From: Dipetalonema caudispina
Taxonomy: Eukaryota > Nematoda > Chromadorea > Rhabditida > Onchocercidae
Length of the DNA stretch: 64,000 bases
NCBI GenBank assembly: GCA_013365325.1
Contig: JABVXV010000118.1
Span: forward strand, 1-64,000
Direction: 5' to 3'
The notes beneath the pieces are model-generated. The model saw only the letters and a program-made list of their open reading frames with translations, did not search any database and was not told the DNA's origin. This document shows, in pieces, positions 28,301 to 45,800 of this stretch. Made by a program: the position numbers and the translations under genes. The stretch's first letter is position 1. Each line of letters opens with the position of its first letter.

Positions 28301-30370
28301 GGAGGATAATTACGACATCAGTGATTAAAACATAAGAAATAATGTAATAACTGAAATGAATTTTCTTCAGAAATTCTATTATGAATTTTGAAAAATGTGT
28401 AATATTCAAATCTTTCCTTTTCGAGAGTATTGGATATCTTCCATTGTGCTACAGGTAGCAAAAGTTATAGCGTCATGTGTTAGTCCTAATAGGGATCATT
28501 AAAGGTCATTCTCTTATATCCAAGACGCATCCTTCAGCAAAGTAGTTTTGATCGGTCGAAAACTGGCAATTATTTCAGATTTTTTATGGGTGGAGAGCTT
28601 CACCGGACGTATGCTTTAGCTAAAAAGGGAAATATATAATGTTTTTGTTAGCAAAGAACAACTGTTTTCACCGGAATTAATATCAGTTTATAAAATTTGA
28701 GATCTATCCAAAGTAGCGAAGTGGATAGCATGAGAAAGAGTAGCAATGAGAGGGAAATGAGCACGAAATGAAATAAACAGTCCGGTTATTCTAAACGCGC
28801 AAAAACATCATCGGTTATAAATAAATAGAGCATATTTTTGTCGAATTCGAGACAGAAAATAAATTGGTCGGTGGTTAGTAACAAGAAGAGCAGGCAGGAT
28901 AGAAAGAATAAGGGCGCAATAAATCAACCATGTGTTCTGCGGCCTTGGGTTCATTGACTATTGATCAAGGCCTGTAATTTAGGATAATGTGCAAATGACA
29001 CAAAGAAAGTGTCATTTGAAAGAAAAACGGAAATTTCGAAATTTCTAGTTAAATGAATTTATTTTGTTCCATAATTTCTATGAACAGGATGAGCCATCTG
29101 CAAATAAAATAGGATTCAGATTTGAGCAAAATTATAGCGCCCATGATTCTGGTATCATTTCAAGAGTGAACAAACCGTACTTCTTTAATTTTAGGAACAA
29201 GAAATTCAACATGGAAACCTCAAAAAGGAATGAAATTAAGAGTAATTCGTTTCAAAACTAAATAGGGAAAGTAGGACCAATGGGCAATTACTATCTGTCC
29301 TTCTCTTTTGATCTAATGGATATTAATGACATTTTCAAATATGAAATTTTACCATTCAAGAAATTGATGAATCAAAACTGTTAGCTAACAAATGCTCCTT
29401 ATAAATGTTAATGTTTACCATAATTAATATTACTTACAACAACAACAACAAAAATCCATACAGGAAATAACCTCCTCAGAGCGATATAAACGAAGATCGA
29501 TACGTCCATTTAGATCGAATCATTCATCTCTTATCGAAATTGATTGCAATGTGTGCGCTCCATACACAATAACTATTATCGAAATCGACATCATATAAAA
29601 TGGATCTGCCTCTAAACAGAGAAATTTTAAGCGAAAGAAAAAAGTTTTGTAATGTCGGAAATTCAAATAAATTTATGTCAAAATCCTATCAATTGTACAG
29701 AGTGGATCAAAAAGATAAAGCAAGCGATATATATGTCGGATATTCTTCTCTTGCATGTTATGCGAAAATTAGAGAAAAAAAAAGAGGAAGCATGTCTAAA
29801 ATACGCCTTTAAATTCCTATCCAACTTTAATTGTTATTAATATCCCACAATAATGTCATCTAATGAATCATAAAAGAACCTAATCTATTCATTTAATCTC
29901 TATTCGTTAATTGATCCAATAATTAGCTGATTAATCAGCTCAATTTATATTACTAAATTAGTCTATTACTGTTACTATCATCATTAAATTAATAAATACA
30001 ACTTTAGAGTTGCAATATTTGGTATTCTTCTTGACAGGATAATTAACGCAAGGCATTTAAAAATTTTTGACGTTTGGCCAGTTTTGGTTACCATTTGAGG
30101 TTGGATGTGGTTGTTTTCCCAAGCGTTCGTTTATTGGTTAGAAAGTTTGACGTACGTGTCTTACTGAGCTAATGCATCAGTTCATACGTTTAGTATGTAT
30201 AATTACATCGTCATTAACTGTTTTACAGGTAATATAAAGATTAAGGTATCATTGGTAGGATGAGCATAAGTTTTTCAAGATATGTTCAAATTTGCAGATA
30301 ATAGCCAATTTCAGGTACAATATTAGACAAGTGGTCCTGTTCAGGTCTATATACAACAAAAACTGCACCA
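22388..30370. other. 8 kb divergent intergenic region
   Basis: Separates the start of the Ser-rich gene from gsp-1, so it should hold both promoters. I see no exon with domain similarity. Open frames near 26395, 29064 and 29600 have no supporting splice context. A 7-base inverted repeat (GGCCTTG at 28941-28947, CAAGGCC at 28966-28972) lies in it. Confidence 0.45.
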
Positions 30371-30380
30371 TATTATAGTT

Positions 30381-34202
<3,822 letters not shown>

Positions 34203-35123
34203 GGCACCTACCTACCAGTATATGTCTTCATCTTCCATCCTTTTTTTTCGATTTCACTTTCCCCCGCCATTTATTTCCGCCGCCTTCCTAATTTTTTGTT
34301 CCCATCATTAGAAAACGCATACCGAGCATTTTTCCAGATAAAATTTCTTGGTGTAAATATTTCTAGAGGGATTTAATTCGTTATTTCATTTTCTATGCAG
34401 ATTATTCGCTTGTTTTTGAATTGTTTGAGATTTGTAGTTCTGGCTGCTCTATGACTTTCATTATTCAGGATAAGTTCTAGTAAGTCAGAAATTGCTAAAT
34501 CAGAAGGAAAAAACTTTAAATGCTTGTTTCATTATGTGAAAAATGAGGCTGAAACTTCAAAAACACAGCTATATTAACGAGTAACCAGTAGCACCGTAAA
34601 AAAGTGACGTGATTTTCGGTTTCATTTCCTTTGCCAGCTACTCATTTGTACCTCTTCTGTTGTAGTGCATGATTTCTTACACTATGTCAGCGTGACATAT
34701 CATTCAGTAAAGTTGCTGTAGAAGGCACAATAGATATAAGGCGGCAAGTGAAGGAGTTTTGAACGAATCATGGGCAGCTACACTTTCGTGAACAAGAGTA
34801 ACAGGCGAAAACTGTGCTGGGTTTTATAAAAATTTTTGTGAAAGAACTTTGAAAAAATGGTTCTTCATAGAATAACAACTTCAGCTAACAATTTTTATGA
34901 GGGATGCTATTTTATGTTTGCCTAAGAACAGTAAGCGGTAGATCGCTTCGTCTTCTATAGTCCATGTTTCGAAAAAGACATTCATTCCGTCGCTTTATAC
35001 TGCTACTTCATTTTCTAGCACTTTTGTTTATTTGTGTTTCTGAGGCAAAGCCGTGTCGTAGTTCTTGATGGAGCATTATTGAGATGTGAATTGATGTGCT
35101 TTCTTTATTTTGGCGAGAAAGGG

Positions 35124-35129
35124 AATAAA
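35124..35129 (+). terminator. AATAAA, possible distal gsp-1 poly(A) signal
   Basis: AATAAA about 920 bases after the gsp-1 stop. The distance is long, so a closer variant signal could be used instead. Confidence 0.2.
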
Positions 35130-36011
35130 ACCTATTTCGTATGATTGATCCTTTATATTTGACTGTTTCGAAACTTTAGTTTAAAGATTACTTTAATTTT
35201 TGAATTTTTGCTGATTTGAAAAAAATTACAAAGTGTTAAACAATTAGTTCAGTGGTTTTCTATACTCAAAACTTGTCCTGGCTTCCGTAACCAGTTGCTC
35301 CATAAACGCACACACTAAATTTACTACCTACTTATTAAACGTTTAGGACGAAGTTACCAGCCTTGTTTTTCATTGGAGCTTTTTAACACGATGGTTTTGC
35401 ATTGCTTGCAAACCTAATTCGCAAAAGGTTTTTTAAATATATATTGTAACATCAAATGGACGAAGGATAGATAAATATCAGGCATGCATATGATGCAATA
35501 TTGTAACTGATGATCCACTAAGTAAGAGTATGGGGCATTTGTGACAGCTTTTAATGTAAATCTCTCAATGTGTTTTAATATATAATAAAATTAAAAGAGA
35601 AGCAGGAACTATCCGTATACTGCAATACGATTTGAAGGGACAATAAATTATAGCTTCTATTAATATAGAATAGTGGTCTGCATGAATGTTATCTAGACTT
35701 TTTTATGCTAGCAAGGATCTCTTCCTTACTTTTGATTAAAAGATGTCGAGTCCCTGAGATATTCTAACAATCAACATTTTGAACAGAATTGACTTGATCC
35801 ATTAATTTTTGAGTCCTTGATCACGCAAATTTCAAATATTAATGGTCCCGAAGATTCCGAAGCCTGTATTCGTTGTTGCAGCTGAATCAAATTCATTCTG
35901 TGATATTTGTCAGTTGTTCTGGTAATAAACTGAAATGTTGAGTTATTAAAGAAACTCGACAGCTTTCGAAGGAAAATACCTTGACAAATCAGGAGTTAGA
36001 CAGAAGCAAAC

Positions 36012-36017
36012 TTTATT
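36012..36017 (-). terminator. AATAAA poly(A) signal for the SLC46-like gene
   Basis: AATAAA on the minus strand about 116 bases beyond the stop codon. Confidence 0.4.
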
Positions 36018-36132
36018 TTCTAACCTCCCGAAAAGGAATCCCTCGTTCAAAATACTCCTTTTTCACCATTACGAAAAGAGTGCATGGGACGTCTATCTCC
36101 TACGAGAAATTCAAATATTTAGAATGAACCTA

Positions 36133-39100
36133 CTAAAGTATAATTGTTGGGATTAACATTACAACGGCAAGGATGTAAAATGACAATTGGGGTAGGAAAT
36201 CGAGCGATAGCGGGAAAATTGTATGGAATATTATGGCAGCCACTGAGTTGCTGAATGCTTCTGTTATCGCAAACAACGTAAACATAGAGCCTAAATTCGG
36301 AATGACTTGCAAGCAATGATTTAAAGTTTCTTAAACCACTAAATACATAGTCTTTATTTACATGCTTTCTATAGAAATTAATATGTGGAATGACAATTTA
36401 TGAAACAAACATCTTGGACTATATCGTACGCAAGATTATTACGAAAGCATTTACAAAAACCCAATCATATCTGACTTGTTTCAATTTTCAATTATTTGTG
36501 TCACGTCGAATTAATTGATGTTTGCGTACGGGGAAACCGTTTTGATGGAATTTTTAGGTATATTATGAAGTCTTTACTACTAATGAAGCTGTAAAAACTA
36601 CTATCAGCATTGGACAGACAGTACATACCATGATTCTTAACCGGCACGATATTAGCCGACACTGCTCTCATACCAGAAGCAGCAAAACGTGTAAATGAAT
36701 CGAAAAGAACCACTAAAAAAATGCAGATTAGTTTTGTCGAGTTCTAAAACTTCAAACCCTAATGAAAAAGATCATTCGAAAACCATACCATTTCTACCAT
36801 TCTTCAGTCATAAGGATGGATGAATAAAAACAGTCGACTCATCAGAGTTGCAGTATATATTTAGATGACTACAGTACAAATGTCTGTTGATGGTAAACTA
36901 ATCAAAGAAAATAATTGGTTAATAACTAGATTTTGTTATTACAATCTAGCCTGGTTTGAATTTGTGATAAGAGAATCTTAACTCCGCATCTTAGTAATTA
37001 ATCTCTATATGGTAGTGTAAATATATGGTGCAGATATTAGAGTAAAAAAGAGAAAAAAAGATCATCTAACATAAAAACGTAGATGGTGTACTCCATGTAA
37101 CAGCAAGCCACAATCTACCCAACGCTCTTGAAATCAGTCCAATAAGAGCAAGTGTTTTATCCGTGAAATTATGTGTTCGTAGTAATGGATAAACAAACAG
37201 TACCTATAAAGTGGCTACATATTATATGGAAATTAATGATGTAATAAGACTAAAGTAATGACTGAGAGTTAATAAAAACTGATGTTTGATCCAATAAACA
37301 AAATACTTTTTGCTATCCATAAATTACCATATTAAAGTAATCTGGGTTTAAAAAATTAAGAGCTAGTTACATTTAGCGTTGCGAGTCCTTGCGTGGGCCC
37401 TTTAAGGAATCCGTACAATCCAGCATCCCAGCCAAATCGAAATTTCAGGTAGTAAAATGAAATATGAGTTGAACCTGAAAAGCACCAAAGATTATTTAAG
37501 ACGATCAAGCCCCAAAAATTTTTCGTATTTTTCCATAATGGATGATGCATAAAGGTGGATGCAATGCGGGATGTCAAATAGCCAAAAAATAATCAACCAC
37601 TGTAACTGGTCAATTTCACGAGCAAAACACTGAAAGAATTAGTGATGATAAAGGTGAAAAAACAGCCTTTGCTCGAAACGTGGAGTTGAATCTCCAGGAA
37701 AATGGATTGAAATTAACGGTCGAAATAATTGTATGAATAAAAAGTCTAGTTTTCAGAAGATTTTAATCACTACTGACCTATAAATGTGAAGAAAGAAACA
37801 GCGAATGCTATGATCAGGGCTATGAAGATGCCGATTCTTTTCTGCTGCCACAAAAATCTCTGCAATTTATTTAAACGGTGATTAATGTCTCACTTTTCTT
37901 TATGCACAAATCTCACTAGGCTAAAAAATCAGTGTTCAATCTAATCTTGTTTCGACTGTACAAATTCAACAGATTTCGTCGTTACCTGGTCCTCTCTATT
38001 AATAAGCATTCAGCTAAACTTCACAATGATACAACTGTTCAATTATATTCTTGTTAAATTGGAAATTTATCACTCTTACTCCCTTCAGATGAAGTCATCA
38101 ATTTAAGCCAATTGATCTTCATTATTTAACACATGCTACATGTCAAGTCTGCTTGCAATAATCTTCATGACGCAGGAGGGATCATTAGATCAATCCATTC
38201 CTCCCACTGTTCAACGAATTTCAGGATGAATCTGTGGTATGCAAACCTACTTAACCTTTTCTTATGTGTTTATCAGCGCTCACTTCTCTAATATTTGCAA
38301 CTATAAATTTCCTGAATTGGTCAAGCCGAAAATCTTAACACAAAACGTAATAATAAAGTTATCATCACTATGTTTTGCGACGAGACATTCGCAATTTATC
38401 ATTACTGTCACTGAATCTGTATCGAACAGGTTTTTTTAGAGTTGTCTTCGTCCTTCCAGTTTATGAAGACGAAAATCTCCCATCAAATGACTCCAATCAA
38501 AAATAACTCCTAATCTTCATTTCGAGTAGTTTTTCATTAGCAAAGATTCATTTTTTCATATGAATGGCTATCTAATGAACCCGTATGAAGTGGTGAAACC
38601 ATTTCTTCACTATTTTACAGTCATATCTTTTGACATTATGTTCATTTAAGTGTCAGCGTAATAAAGATTCTCAAACGGAACCACTTACAGTCCGAATGCA
38701 CGTCATCTTTGCGAATGAAAAACAAATTAGAAAAGTCCGGAATGAATGTGGTTATCGAAAATTTCGTTCAGTTTAGTTCATGACAAATCTTTCGCAAATC
38801 ATTAATTTTCACTCCTACTTCATTCGAAATGGTTTGAAATCCTTCTGAACTATCTGCAATCCGCTGATAATGAGGACGTTTTAGGAATTTTTCCAAAGTC
38901 ACTATTCAGAAACTTGAACCGTAACTGAAACCTTTCGATGTTTACAAGTTCAAGGTTTACCTTTCATGAAGCTATTATAACCATTTAATTTAAGCACAGA
39001 AGGAACAAACAGATTTGGGATTTTGTTCGAGCTGCGTGCCAATAACACAACTGCATTACAGTGTAAGCAATACATTCACACCTTTTCTTCTTTCTGTTAT

Positions 39101-41080
39101 CTAGATATGAGTCACATTCATATTTACTTTCTGAACCACACAGTCCTTAGGATCAAATTAGAAATTGAATAGAAGAATAAAAGAGGAAAACAGCGTTTTT
39201 TAAGTTTACGGATGAAATAACTGACACGAAACACACACAGCAGCAGATAAAGATTGTTATTTTTTTTACATATATTTTAAAAGGATGGATACATTCCAAC
39301 AAAATAAAAACTACTCACGACTAGATCGAATCCAAATACATCCTTTTTGTATTCTGTTTCTGTACTATTTCCGTTGTTTATAGATGGAAGGAAAAATACT
39401 GCCACGAAACAAACGATATATATTACCAGAAATGCTGTGAACAAACCAACGAATCCACAAAATTTCAGCAAAAACGAGCACAAGTAACCGATTGTGCCTG
39501 CAAGAATTTCAGATCTGAATTAAAACTGAGGTTTCGAAAAGGCCAAATTTTTCACCTCCAAATCCAATAACACCTTCCAAAACTGCGATAATTAGTGATC
39601 GATACTTTGGCGGACGATTGCACACAGAATCGGTGGCATAAGCAAAAAATGACGAAAAAATAGACATATAGCCACCAAAAGCTGCAAAAAGCACTTCACT
39701 TCCGACTAACCAATATACTGAAAGCTGAAACTCGATAGAATAAACCGTCAGAAAAATTTGATACTGAAACTGATTAACGTCGTTAACTTTAAAAGCTATC
39801 AAGCGTTGCATTAAAAAGGTTTTTAACCTGGCTGATCTATAAATAAAGTACAAATCGTTTAAATAATGAAGATTTTTCACATCGCTTACCTCCATGTAAT
39901 ACGACTGAACCACCAGTGAAATACCTTCAAGTACAAGTCCACTGAATGGTATTAACAAAGCCGCTTTTCGTGATTTCGTATCCCCAAGTCGTCCAATCAC
40001 TGCAGATGTAAAAACTCCAAGCGAACATATTGCAACACTGCTAAAAATTTTTTCGACATTATCGCAAACTTTTAAACAATAAAATATTTCAATTAAAATA
40101 TTCAATAGTTTACGACCTTGGAAGCATTTAAGTTACATATCGAAGAAACCTACAACTATTTGATTTTTTATATATAAAATAACTTGATTTCACTGGCTTA
40201 ATACCTGTGTAATGAAATAAATAATCAAATGAACACATTTCCATGAATAGAAGTAAAAAAAAAATGAACCTCAGCAAAAGTATCCAATTCGCTATTGCTT
40301 GCAATTCTGAATTAGATGAAATCTTCGAGTCTGAACAGTTCACACCAACATTTATTCGAGTACCATATTGCAAACATGCCTAAAAATGACACAACAAAAG
40401 TAATTGTGGAAAGAAAAGATGTAAGATTTCATCCTATAGGCTTCTAATTAATACAATTAGACAAAAATTGCCGTCTACTTAAGGTACAAAATAATAGAGA
40501 AAGCCGACAGGTAAATTACGGCACAATCGAAAGTGATATATAACAGAAGTATCTACAAATTGTAAGTGATGTTAAATAAAACCTAGTACTACTGGATCAT
40601 TTCGTTTTTTACTGTTATCATTACTAACTGAATGCAACAAGAAACCATTGTATAGTCTTAGATGATATATCAATGTAATCAGAAATATTCAAAATTTGTT
40701 TACCTTTAGTCACATCCTTTATGACTTTCTAAAGTTGTCACCCTAAAGAAGAATCGGTAGCCGTCCTTCTTTCATACGAACAATTAGGTAAAATATATTC
40801 GCTTTTTAGATGTATAATATTTTGTTTGATACCACTTTGTACTACTCAACCAATATCATCGAGATATCTCAGATGAAATTTTCAATAAAATAAAGCAATA
40901 GAAGAATGATAAAAAAAAAAGAAAAAAACTAACCTTCTGATAGATAAGTGATTGGAAAATCGGATAATACATAAAACATGTAATAGAATATAGGCATAAT
41001 GGTATATTAATCCTGACTGTTTTCAGAAATAAAAATTTTGCATCATACATCGCGGTGGTGTCAACAATCCTTGTCTCCAT
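36133..41080 (-). CDS. Major facilitator transporter of the SLC46 (PCFT/HCP1-like) family
   Basis: Twelve-helix membrane carrier. Minus-strand exons 41080-40934, 40379-40270, 40040-39890, 39724-39556, 39497-39319, 37859-37778, 37474-37371, 37203-37092, 36712-36629 and 36305-36133 all join in phase to give 436 residues ending at a TAG. Family features: a short N-terminal tail leading to TM1, a first extracellular loop with cysteines and NCSD (possible N-glycosylation), GRLGDTKSRK as the MFS loop-2-3 motif, SFFAYATDSV in TM4-5, FGWDAGLYGF before TM8, and a closing SMFTLFAITEAF...IPTIIL helix pair. SLC46 members carry folates and related compounds by proton coupling, and one was first described as a haem carrier. 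Substrate here is unknown. The start is the first ATG of the exon that opens TM1; acgaaag immediately precedes it. Confidence 0.85.
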
Positions 41081-42809
41081 CTTTCGTATATTTCAAGACT
41101 AATAGCTGTACGTTAAAAGTTTCAAGAAAGAAAGCAAAGAAACGATATATTTAGAAAACTTGAAATTGGAACAAGGATAAGACCTCATAAAAACCACTCT
41201 GTCAACATTAATAAACATCAACAGAGATACAAACCATTATGACATTACGAAAATTGAAACAAATCCTTTCAGAAATAAGGGATAACCTTTGATCTTCAGC
41301 ATATAGAATGGAATTATTGTAACGAATTATCGATTTAATTGAGGAGAATTTTATTGGAAATTAATGTAATTTAATGTAAAATTACAAATAGCAAAACACA
41401 TTACCTTGCTTGATGGAATAGATAATCCCTTCTTGTCGGACAAATTACTTCTCATTTTTCTTCTTTGAATAATTAAAAGTTTTTATAAATGGAAATGTTG
41501 AAATATAGATGTAATCATCTTTGATAAACTAACAGCAGTTGAATAAGAAGCACTTAACAATGAAGTGAACTTGAAATGTTTTCAAGCTAATTGTAAGGGG
41601 AAAAAACAAATGAGTTATAATGTTCCATGTTTCAGATTAGATTTTAAGAAGTACCAGTTCTATTAAGTTCCTGTAATAATGTCCTACATAAAGCCCCTTA
41701 ATTAGTTCTTGTCCAATATTTCTCATACTTTTCCTCTTTAAAGTTTCCATTTATGCAAAAATCATTCAGCTTTCAACGCAAAGATTTCTCAATGCTGTTA
41801 TTTGATATTTCCAGCAAAAACGTCAATACTTTTGTAATTTTATTCTGTAATATATTATTGTACTTCAAGTAAGCAATCATTTCTTATTAAAACAAAGAAC
41901 ATTAAGATAACAAAAATAGAATAACAGTAATTAAATGAAGTAGCACTGTTCGGGATTCACGGCGATGCAAAACCAATCGTGCCGCAAGCTAGTGGTAATA
42001 CGTCTTTGTCACGTAACGACCATTCTATTACTGATAATTTATGGATCACCAATGAATGGCCAATCAGTGAGATATCATGAGGCCAATCAATTTCTCGATC
42101 TGAATATACCCCAAATTTCAAGTCTTTCTCTCTGTTCTTTATTAAGTAATTAAATATAAATGAAAGCTATACAATAATGACTGATTTTTGAGGAAAATAT
42201 CAAAAGAATTATTTAAGCATCGGCTGTCCTTTTGATGTCTTCCCGTCTTTCTGCTCAATGCTTCCCAGACTTATGAAGCATTAGGGTGAAATATACCTTT
42301 ACGATGTATTAAGTTCAGTATCTTCCGTATATCTAAGCCTGTTACGTCTCGTAATACCATCTATGAGACTATCTGTCAGCATCATTATTATTTTCTCTAT
42401 TTCAAATCTTCGGCTTCTTAAATTTAGCAATTTTTGTAAGCGCACAAATTTCGATCAGTGCAGCAGCTTTCTTAGCTGAACCTTCCATTTTATCTTCAAG
42501 TTAAAAAATAAGTGAATGATTTATGCTATTATTAGGAACAAATATTAATGAATAGTAAATGTTGCACTAGTCGACGTACGTCTTTTACGATCATCTCCCA
42601 ATCAACTGTTGTCCTATATCACTTAGTTTGAAAACTATCCAGAATTTGGTTAATAAACTTATTTCTTCAATAAAACTTAGTCAAATTACAAATTTCTAAG
42701 ATATCTGTCCGTAGATACTTCTTGCCTTTTCCTTAAGAGTTTAATGAGAGTTTGGATAACAGGGCGAAAAAAGTGAAAAGTAAAAATGATTTCTGTTACT
42801 GGAACTAAC
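41081..42809. other. Region between the transporter and the last recognised SOD-like exon
   Basis: Should hold the 3' end of the inhibitor/SOD-like gene and the transporter promoter. One phase-compatible minus-strand candidate begins after aacttgaag at about 42499 and stops near 42412, but it does not resemble the end of a superoxide dismutase. A second open stretch (about 42452-42305, minus) has helical, Leu/Arg-rich composition but no matching acceptor. Neither is convincing. Confidence 0.35.
41965..42153 (+). CDS. Doubtful small secreted-peptide ORF
   Basis: A 62-codon plus-strand frame with a hydrophobic stretch (HVTTILLLIIYG) that could be a signal peptide, then a short hydrophilic tail. 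It lies opposite the uncertain 3' end of the inhibitor gene. No family is recognised, and length alone allows it to be chance. Confidence 0.2.
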   Translation: MQNQSCRKLVVIRLCHVTTILLLIIYGSPMNGQSVRYHEANQFLDLNIPQISSLSLCSLLSN

Positions 42810-45800
42810 CAATCGTTGCATTTTTAATACCATCCGCTTTAACATTACCGAATATAGCAGATACGTTAAATTTTTTGTTAGGTGCCATAATGGGGCCAAT
42901 ATGAGCACAAGAATCGGATAAATCGCCTGCCTCGTGTACAATGAGTGCATGTTCACCACTCGGTAATCCTAAATTTATTCGAATTTTTATCATAGTTTAT
43001 TTTTTAAATTGCTTATTTAACTGTATTTCAAATTACTTGCTTTTTTATGCGTTAAATTTGTACACACAGTTGTAATGAATTACACTATTTTGCTTCTTTC
43101 TCGTTTGAAGATTATCGTGATTAAAGTGTTCATAATTTCAATAGCCGCAACTATGTTATCAACAAATAATCACCATTACCATAGTCGTATCAGACTAATA
43201 AATTGGAAAATCATTGAATTCATCTCCTTTCCTAGGTTATCATTTAATTTATCCAAGTTACTAACAGGTGCTGCAAAATCTTGCTTTCCATGCAAAAGAG
43301 TTTAAATCTATTTGTAGCAAAAGGGAAAAAAAATTGTTTAACATACATTTAAAGCAGCAAAACCCAAATGAACATTTGACGACACAAAAAGTGCAAAAAG
43401 TGATCAGTGCTTCATAACGACAAAAATCTCGGAGATTGTTTTTTCACCCGTATCCACCCTCCGTTTGTTTTCTGGAACAGAAAATTTTAACAAATTTAAT
43501 AAGAAAATTTGTTGTTACGTAATCTTAATCGTTAGCATAGCATAAGAGTTTTTCGTCGTCATTCATTAATGCTACTTGCAAATGCAAATGTGAAAGTGGT
43601 GATAAATGAAAAAATTGAAATGCACTAAAAAGCATTTGTAGAAAAGTCCAAAAAATTTGCATTATTTTTCAAGAGTTCCCTAACTTTTAAAGCTGTTCTT
43701 ATACTTGCACCAAACTCATAAAAGTCAAGTGTTCCACAACTTCTGGCTCTACGATTTAAGGAAACGATATCACCAGTAACATAATAGGTCTATCTAATAA
43801 GATCATCTTATGTATTCATTCAATTTGTTCTTGATGAACAGTTGTGAGGTCTTGATTGCTTAAAACTTCTTAAAAATTTTCAGTCCATTTATGAAAGAGA
43901 ATTATCTACCACATGATGTTTGCGGTGAATTTCATTGAAATCGAAATTCTTTCTGGTTGTAAAAAATCTATAAAGCCTTTTCTTTTTTTTTCAGTGAACA
44001 CGAAACGATTTTCAGATGAAAGAGAAGCAAAAAAAAAAAACAATCAACAGTGAACAATATTGAGAATACAATTAATTTATATGAGACTAGGCAGTGTTAT
44101 CACTAATAACTCCTGTATTAAAGAAATCCTTTTTCTATCTGATTCAATTAATCTTGAGAAACATGAAAAAAGAAAATAGAAATTGGTCGAAAACAGTGAA
44201 AAAACAGATGAAAATCGTAGATGTGCCATGAAGCGTATATTTAAATGGAGGTGAAACAAGTTTTGAGTGCAACGAATAAGAGATAGTAATGTTAAGAAGT
44301 TATTTTGTGGTCAAGGTTGATGCTAGAATAGCTAATGAAAGAAAGCTGATGACATAGTGATAACTTGTATCGCCTGCTAATTGATACAATAACTTCTATA
44401 ATATACATTCTTCATTTAGCAAACTGAATTGCATGTTCCTTTCGTAAATCGGAATTTATTTTCCAAGAAACGTTTGCGCCAAAAAATATATTAATTAATA
44501 TTGGTCCATACGATTTAATCTCACTGTTGGATGAGCTTTATCATTTAAAGGAAATCAGAGATTCCTTTTAGAACTCAAAGTGAAAAAATAATTTCAAGAT
44601 CACAAATTTTATAAAAGTCAAACTATATAGCAGCCTTTCGGCATCCAACATTTCACTGAAGTTTCTACCATTTTCTGCTCCTTTTTCTCGCTTGAATTCT
44701 CAAACAACCGTTTCAATTTTTGGTAAAAAAAAGTATTTAAAAAAAGTACAGTTTCCATACTTCACATGAATTTTGTTGTTGCTAATACTGAAATTTCTGG
44801 CAAGTATTCACCTTCGACTGCACCTTCCAACTTGATTCTTCCTTTGTTAATCTCTTTGATTTTCACATCACCAATAATTTTATTCTTGTCACTCAATATT
44901 TTTGCAGTTGCTATTTCTTTCCAAAGATTATATGATTTGGTTGTACGCTTCATGTCTTCTGCGGTATCATGATTTTCTGAAAAGAAACATTCCTGATTAA
45001 AGTACAGTAAAAGCAAAAAAAAAAAAAAAAAAAAAAAACTAACTGCCTCTTTTCTTCTCAGTTTTAAAAAATTTGAATCAGTAAGACTGCACAGTAATTG
45101 GAAAATGTTTTCAACTTGAAGTCAGAATCACAGCTTTAAAAGAAAATTATCTTTTAAATACTGTCAACTTCAACTGATTACAAAGGTTGCCAGTATTGAG
45201 CTCTAATTATTCAGTTGTCGGGATGCTATTAATCACTTTGCTACTTATGCACTGTAAATTATAAAGGAGTGAATAAGATTACAATCAGCAAATTAGATCT
45301 TGTGATTTCATGGTTTTTTTCATAAAGTTTGAAGAAAAGTTCCAAATAAGCAAATAAGCAACTACCTTGTTGCAAACATTGTGTTCGCAATACACATGGG
45401 GCCATCACATGATTTCGTGCCTTAACGTAACCGGATGTGCAGTGACAACCAGGATTACAGGTTGATGAACATATCGGTGTCGCAAGTTGCCCGCAGTACT
45501 CTGGACACAAGGTACCACAAGAGTCCCAATATGCATGTGGATCGATGCAAGTGCAGCGTGATCGTTTCGAACTGACCATTGCAAATAGATTTGAACGACA
45601 ACAACGCTAAAACATACGTTTTTCTTATGAATGAGTTCCTTTTTTTCATTGTTATAATTACTTCACTGTGATCTAATCCGAAATATTCAACTTATATTAC
45701 AGTTTCTTAGTTTTTAGCTTTTCTTTTTGGAATCATCAAACAAAAATCTTAATCATATCTCTTAATAAAATGCTTTAAAAGAATCTTTGATATTGCAATT

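Larger units (their letters stand above)
34203..36132. other. 3' flanks of converging gsp-1 and SLC46-like genes
   Basis: No supported exon. Contains candidate poly(A) signals for gsp-1 (35124-35129) and for the minus-strand transporter (36017-36012). Confidence 0.5.

Noticed and set aside
29600..29840. Overlapping frames of 60-70 codons in two phases
   Set aside because: Two frames open over the same DNA, no known domain, no splice signals in phase.
39509..40105. Single 198-codon minus-strand frame
   Set aside because: It reads through two introns of the SLC46-like gene; only 40040-39890 and 39724-39556 are coding.
45259..45365. Readthrough C-terminus after the last TIL exon
   Set aside because: The tail is hydrophobic, AT-rich intron sequence; a good donor at 45365 joins to the SOD-like exon in phase.
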